Source of the DNA: JAJFUE01 sp041687335
Lineage (GTDB): Bacteria; Sumerlaeota; Sumerlaeia; MVZB01
Direction: 5' to 3'
DNA length: 64,000 nt
NCBI GenBank assembly: GCA_041687335.1
Contig: JAWLCE010000006.1
Coordinates: 1-64,000, forward strand
The translations under genes were made by a program, and so were the position numbers. Numbering within the stretch: the first letter of the stretch is position 1; each line of letters begins with the position of its first letter. Below are positions 61,568 through 64,000 of this stretch, piece after piece. Under the pieces are notes generated by a model, which did no database searches, was not told where the DNA came from, and saw only the letters and a program-made list of their open reading frames with translations.

Positions 61568-62113
61568 CACAGTCTTGCTGCGCAAATTTGGGTCCGGCAG
61601 CCGTGACGTGTATGGCCACCGCCTCGCTCAACACATACGGCCCTTGATGTCTGGGCATTGGACCGGGGGGCCTTCGGAGCAAGGTGGTCAGCCCAATTTG
61701 GGTGATCTTGGCACCTTGGCGCTTTGGCGTGAACCATGATCCTTTCGTGGTTTCGTGCCCTGGACCAAACTTGCAATTGACCCCTCAGTATAAAAATGTA
61801 TGCTGATGGCATGACGGTTCCAGGATGGAACGTAAACCCAGCGGCACCTGATTTAACAAGTTTTTGATTGTTCCCGGACATTACGGTCCAGAACTTGCGG
61901 CTCAAGGTTTCGCCCGGCAGGGCTTTGCCTCGGCAAAGCGAATGATTGCAATCATGTAGTGTGGAGCGGGGGTTGGACGGGGCCGCGGGGGATTGAACTG
62001 GCCTGCACACTCAGCGCTTCATTTATGCAAACATTGTTCACTTTTGGCGGGCGCAAGCCGCAGGCGGTTCCTCCCGCGGGTGGGAAAACAGCAAACTTGA
62101 GGTCACGGCACCG

Positions 62114-63055
62114 TTGAGCATTCAGGAAACACAGTCCCCGCCCGCGCCCCACCAGCTCCGGTTTCAATACCGGGCCTACGGATTGGGGATCGAGTCCAAC
62201 TTCGAGCTGGCCGAGCTCGACAGCCGGCCGGGGCCGGTCGAGGTGACGATCCGGCAGCGGCTGACCACCCCGCCCCACGACCCGGCCGGGCAGCAGGGCT
62301 TCCTGCGCTTCGACCGCGAGGAGATCACCTACGTCTGCCAGCCGGTCGGGGTCTTCCGCCTCAGCGCGGGGCGGATGATCGAGTTCTGGCTGACCCCCGG
62401 CGTGGAACAGGATTTCGTGCGCTACTTCCTGATCGGTAACCTGATGGCGATGCTGCTCCACCAGCGTGGCCGATTGGTGCTGCACGCCAGCTGCGTCGGC
62501 GTGGGCGAGCAGGGCGCCATCGCGTTTGTCGGCCAGTCCGGGGCGGGCAAGTCCACGATCGCGGCGGCCTTCGACGCCGCTGGTCACCCGATCATCTCCG
62601 ATGACATCGCGGCGGTCGACCTCGAGCGCGGGCTGGAGGTGCCCACCGGCTACTCCTTCTTCAAGATCGCGCCGGCGGCGGCCGACGCATTGGGCTTCGA
62701 CGCGGCTCAGTTGACCTATCTGCACACTCACGAGCCGCACAAGAAGGGGCTGGTGATCCGCAACCAAGCCGAGGCCGACCGCCCGCGCCGCCTGCTGGGG
62801 ATTTTTCTGCTGGCCATTGGCGAGGCCGACGAGCTGGCGCCGGTGCCCGCCCGCGAGGCGCTGCTCGCGCTGCTCCAGCACACCTTCCCGACCCGGCTCA
62901 ACCAGCGCGATGATGGGCAGCAGCTCCGGCAGTTGGCGGCGCTGGTGGGCCGTGTGTCGATCTATCAGTTCCAGCGCCCGCCGGGGCTCGACAAGCTGGA
63001 TCTGCAGGTGGAGCGCATCCTCTCGATTGTTCGGCCGGAGCAACGGCATCAGTAA
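62114..63055 (+). CDS. HPr-kinase-like protein (HprK-related, RiPP cluster type)
   Basis: This 313-residue protein has the P-loop kinase core of HPr kinase/phosphorylase: Walker A GQSGAGKST (140-148), the preceding LVLHASCV strand and ISDDIAAV (162-169). It lacks the full HprK N-terminal domain and length. Such orphan kinases occur in lasso-peptide and related RiPP clusters, where they can phosphorylate the precursor. An asparagine-synthetase homologue starts 64 bases downstream, as in those clusters. The start is a TTG at 62114; it overlaps the stop of a 30-codon open frame (62025-62117). No ATG lies upstream in frame. Confidence 0.82.
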   Translation: MSIQETQSPPAPHQLRFQYRAYGLGIESNFELAELDSRPGPVEVTIRQRLTTPPHDPAGQQGFLRFDREEITYVCQPVGVFRLSAGRMIEFWLTPGVEQDFVRYFLIGNLMAMLLHQRGRLVLHASCVGVGEQGAIAFVGQSGAGKSTIAAAFDAAGHPIISDDIAAVDLERGLEVPTGYSFFKIAPAAADALGFDAAQLTYLHTHEPHKKGLVIRNQAEADRPRRLLGIFLLAIGEADELAPVPAREALLALLQHTFPTRLNQRDDGQQLRQLAALVGRVSIYQFQRPPGLDKLDLQVERILSIVRPEQRHQ

Positions 63056-63119
63056 TGCCATTGAATGAAAGGCTGCCACTACCTATGACGGGGGCTGGCG
63101 AACACGCAAGGGATCAGGC

Positions 63120-64000
63120 ATGGGGCAGTTTACGATAAATTTCTCCGTCAGGGGCGACCGAGCGCGGGCTTCGGGGCATCGTGCCCCCGCCCATGCCGTC
63201 CCGCCCGCCCTTGGCTGGACGGACGACTGCTGCGTCATCCACTGGCAGCCGTCTGAATGGGAGCGGCATGATCGATTGGCGCATGGTTTCCACAAGACCA
63301 GGGGATATGTGGTTGCTGCCGACGTGCGACTGGACCAGCGGCAGGAGCTTGTTGATCTGCTGGGTGAAGGGCGCAGGGGTGACGAGATCAGTGATGGCGA
63401 GCTGATCGGGATGGCTTGGGAGAAGTGGGCCTCAGATTTTCCGACGCGGCTGACGGGCGACTTTTCGATCGTGATTTATGATCGCATCCGCCGCGCCATC
63501 ATCTGCGCGCGTGATCACATGGCTATCCGTCCACTGTATTACAGCCTGGATTCTGACCGGCTGCTGGTCGGCTCGAGCATGGACTGCATTCTCTCTGGGA
63601 TGGCGGAGACGCCCGAGCTGAGCGAGCACTATCTGGCTGATTACTCCAGGCTTGATTTCTCTAATCGGACGCGGACGATCTACAAGACAATTCAACGGTT
63701 GCCGGGCGGTTACATGCTTCAATTTGATGGAGAACGCATTGAGCGGCGTGACTACTGGCAGCCCGACTTGAGCGAGTTGGGTTTGAAGTCGGATGGGGAC
63801 TATGTCGAGCTGATGCGCGAGAGCTTCGCGATGGCGGTTCGTGACCGACTCAGGGGCAATTCCCGTGTCGGCGGCGAAATGAGTGGCGGCCTGGACAGCT
63901 CGTCCGTCGCCTGCATGGCTCATCGCCAATTGGTTGGCGAGGGCCGGGAAAGTTTTTGGGCCTATGGTGCGGTTTTTCCCCAGCGCAGCCTGACGCACCG
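63120..64000 (+). CDS. Asparagine-synthetase-like ATP-dependent amide ligase (partial, lasso-cyclase-like)
   Basis: Open from an ATG with AAGGGA 6-7 bases upstream to the window end (293 codons seen). The N-terminal half is a glutamine-amidotransferase-like domain (GDFSIVIYDRIRRAIICARDHMAIRPLYY) but begins MGQFT, so the catalytic Cys2 of real AsnB is missing. The C-terminal half begins the synthetase domain with the pyrophosphatase loop SGGLDSSSVA (255-264). Loss of Cys2 together with a neighbouring HprK-like kinase fits the lasso peptide macrolactam synthetase (C protein). The remaining domain and any protease gene lie beyond the window. Confidence 0.85.
   Translation, partial: MGQFTINFSVRGDRARASGHRAPAHAVPPALGWTDDCCVIHWQPSEWERHDRLAHGFHKTRGYVVAADVRLDQRQELVDLLGEGRRGDEISDGELIGMAWEKWASDFPTRLTGDFSIVIYDRIRRAIICARDHMAIRPLYYSLDSDRLLVGSSMDCILSGMAETPELSEHYLADYSRLDFSNRTRTIYKTIQRLPGGYMLQFDGERIERRDYWQPDLSELGLKSDGDYVELMRESFAMAVRDRLRGNSRVGGEMSGGLDSSSVACMAHRQLVGEGRESFWAYGAVFPQRSLTH

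Noticed and set aside
61796..61867. 23-codon open frame considered as a lasso precursor
   Set aside because: No ribosome site, too short, no Thr-rich leader pattern, and 250 bases from the kinase gene with other text between.
61447..62010. Minus-strand open frame of 187 codons in the repeat island
   Set aside because: It translates the palindromic repeats and has no ribosome site or domain; it is not supported as a gene.
63432..63998. Minus-strand open frame of 188 codons at the window end
   Set aside because: It lies opposite the asparagine-synthetase-like gene, which has clear domain motifs and a good ribosome site.

Overview
The window is a GC-rich, gene-dense piece of a bacterial chromosome. 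About 48 protein genes can be supported, and no rRNA, tRNA or CRISPR array was seen. The organism has an outer membrane: there are Tol/TonB-type energy transduction genes, several lipoproteins with lipoboxes, a GspAB pair and a pilMN/pilO-like pair. It also has Tat export, system-II (ResB/CcsA) cytochrome c maturation, FabI-type fatty acid synthesis and a long, cyanobacterial-type IspH. The giant ResB-CcsA fusion, the membrane-bound spermidine-synthase-like fusion, a Tat-exported Gfo/Idh/MocA oxidoreductase and many intergenic palindromes suggest an under-sampled PVC- or FCB-adjacent lineage (Sumerlaeota, Hydrogenedentes or Planctomycetes-like). That placement is a low-confidence inference; no marker gene here settles it.

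Layout. 1-5.4 kb, minus strand: TPR lipoprotein, parS site, parA, parB, tolQ, tolR and a tonB/tolA-like gene cut by the window edge; tatA and tatC lie just beyond the lipoprotein gene. 5.6-10.6 kb, plus strand: ROK kinase, lipoprotein and ResB-CcsA fusion. 10.6-11.2 kb: a dense palindromic repeat island. 11.5-14.9 kb: gspA, gspB and an unknown gene. 15.3-21 kb: a tightly overlapping five-gene unit (histidine kinase, sigma-54 response regulator, exported coiled-coil protein, RNase HII, Na+/Ca2+ exchanger-like antiporter). 21.2-25.2 kb: divergent phosphoglucomutase and PhoD-like phosphatase. 25.2-26.07 kb: a gene-free region with four perfect and three near-perfect DnaA boxes, an AT-rich tract and several hairpins, which I read as the chromosomal origin.

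26-35 kb: a Gln-rich repeat protein, an unknown exported protein, ABC-F ATPase, an ahpC/ahpD-like pair and transketolase. 35-48 kb, minus strand: sugar dehydrogenase-like protein, SGNH lipoprotein, O-antigen-ligase-like protein, pilO- and pilMN-like genes, glycosyltransferase, and a Tat-exported oxidoreductase, a possible sugar epimerase-like protein and fabI. 48-60 kb, mostly plus strand: membrane-bound SpeE-like fusion, cohesin-like exported protein, rsmE, HesB/IscA protein, ispH, wecB (minus) and wecA-like transferase. 60-64 kb: phosphodiester glycosidase-like protein, a repeat island, then an HPr-kinase-like gene and an asparagine-synthetase-like gene that runs off the end. The last two resemble the start of a lasso-peptide-type RiPP cluster.

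Systems. The oriC-like region and parABS sit 22 kb apart, as expected for an origin-proximal segment. The left arm is mainly minus-coded and the right arm carries more plus-strand genes, which fits bidirectional replication from about 25.5 kb. wecB, wecA-like, the O-antigen ligase, the glycosyltransferase and phosphoglucomutase point to surface polysaccharide synthesis. Three or more families of intergenic palindromes recur, some with compensatory stem changes.
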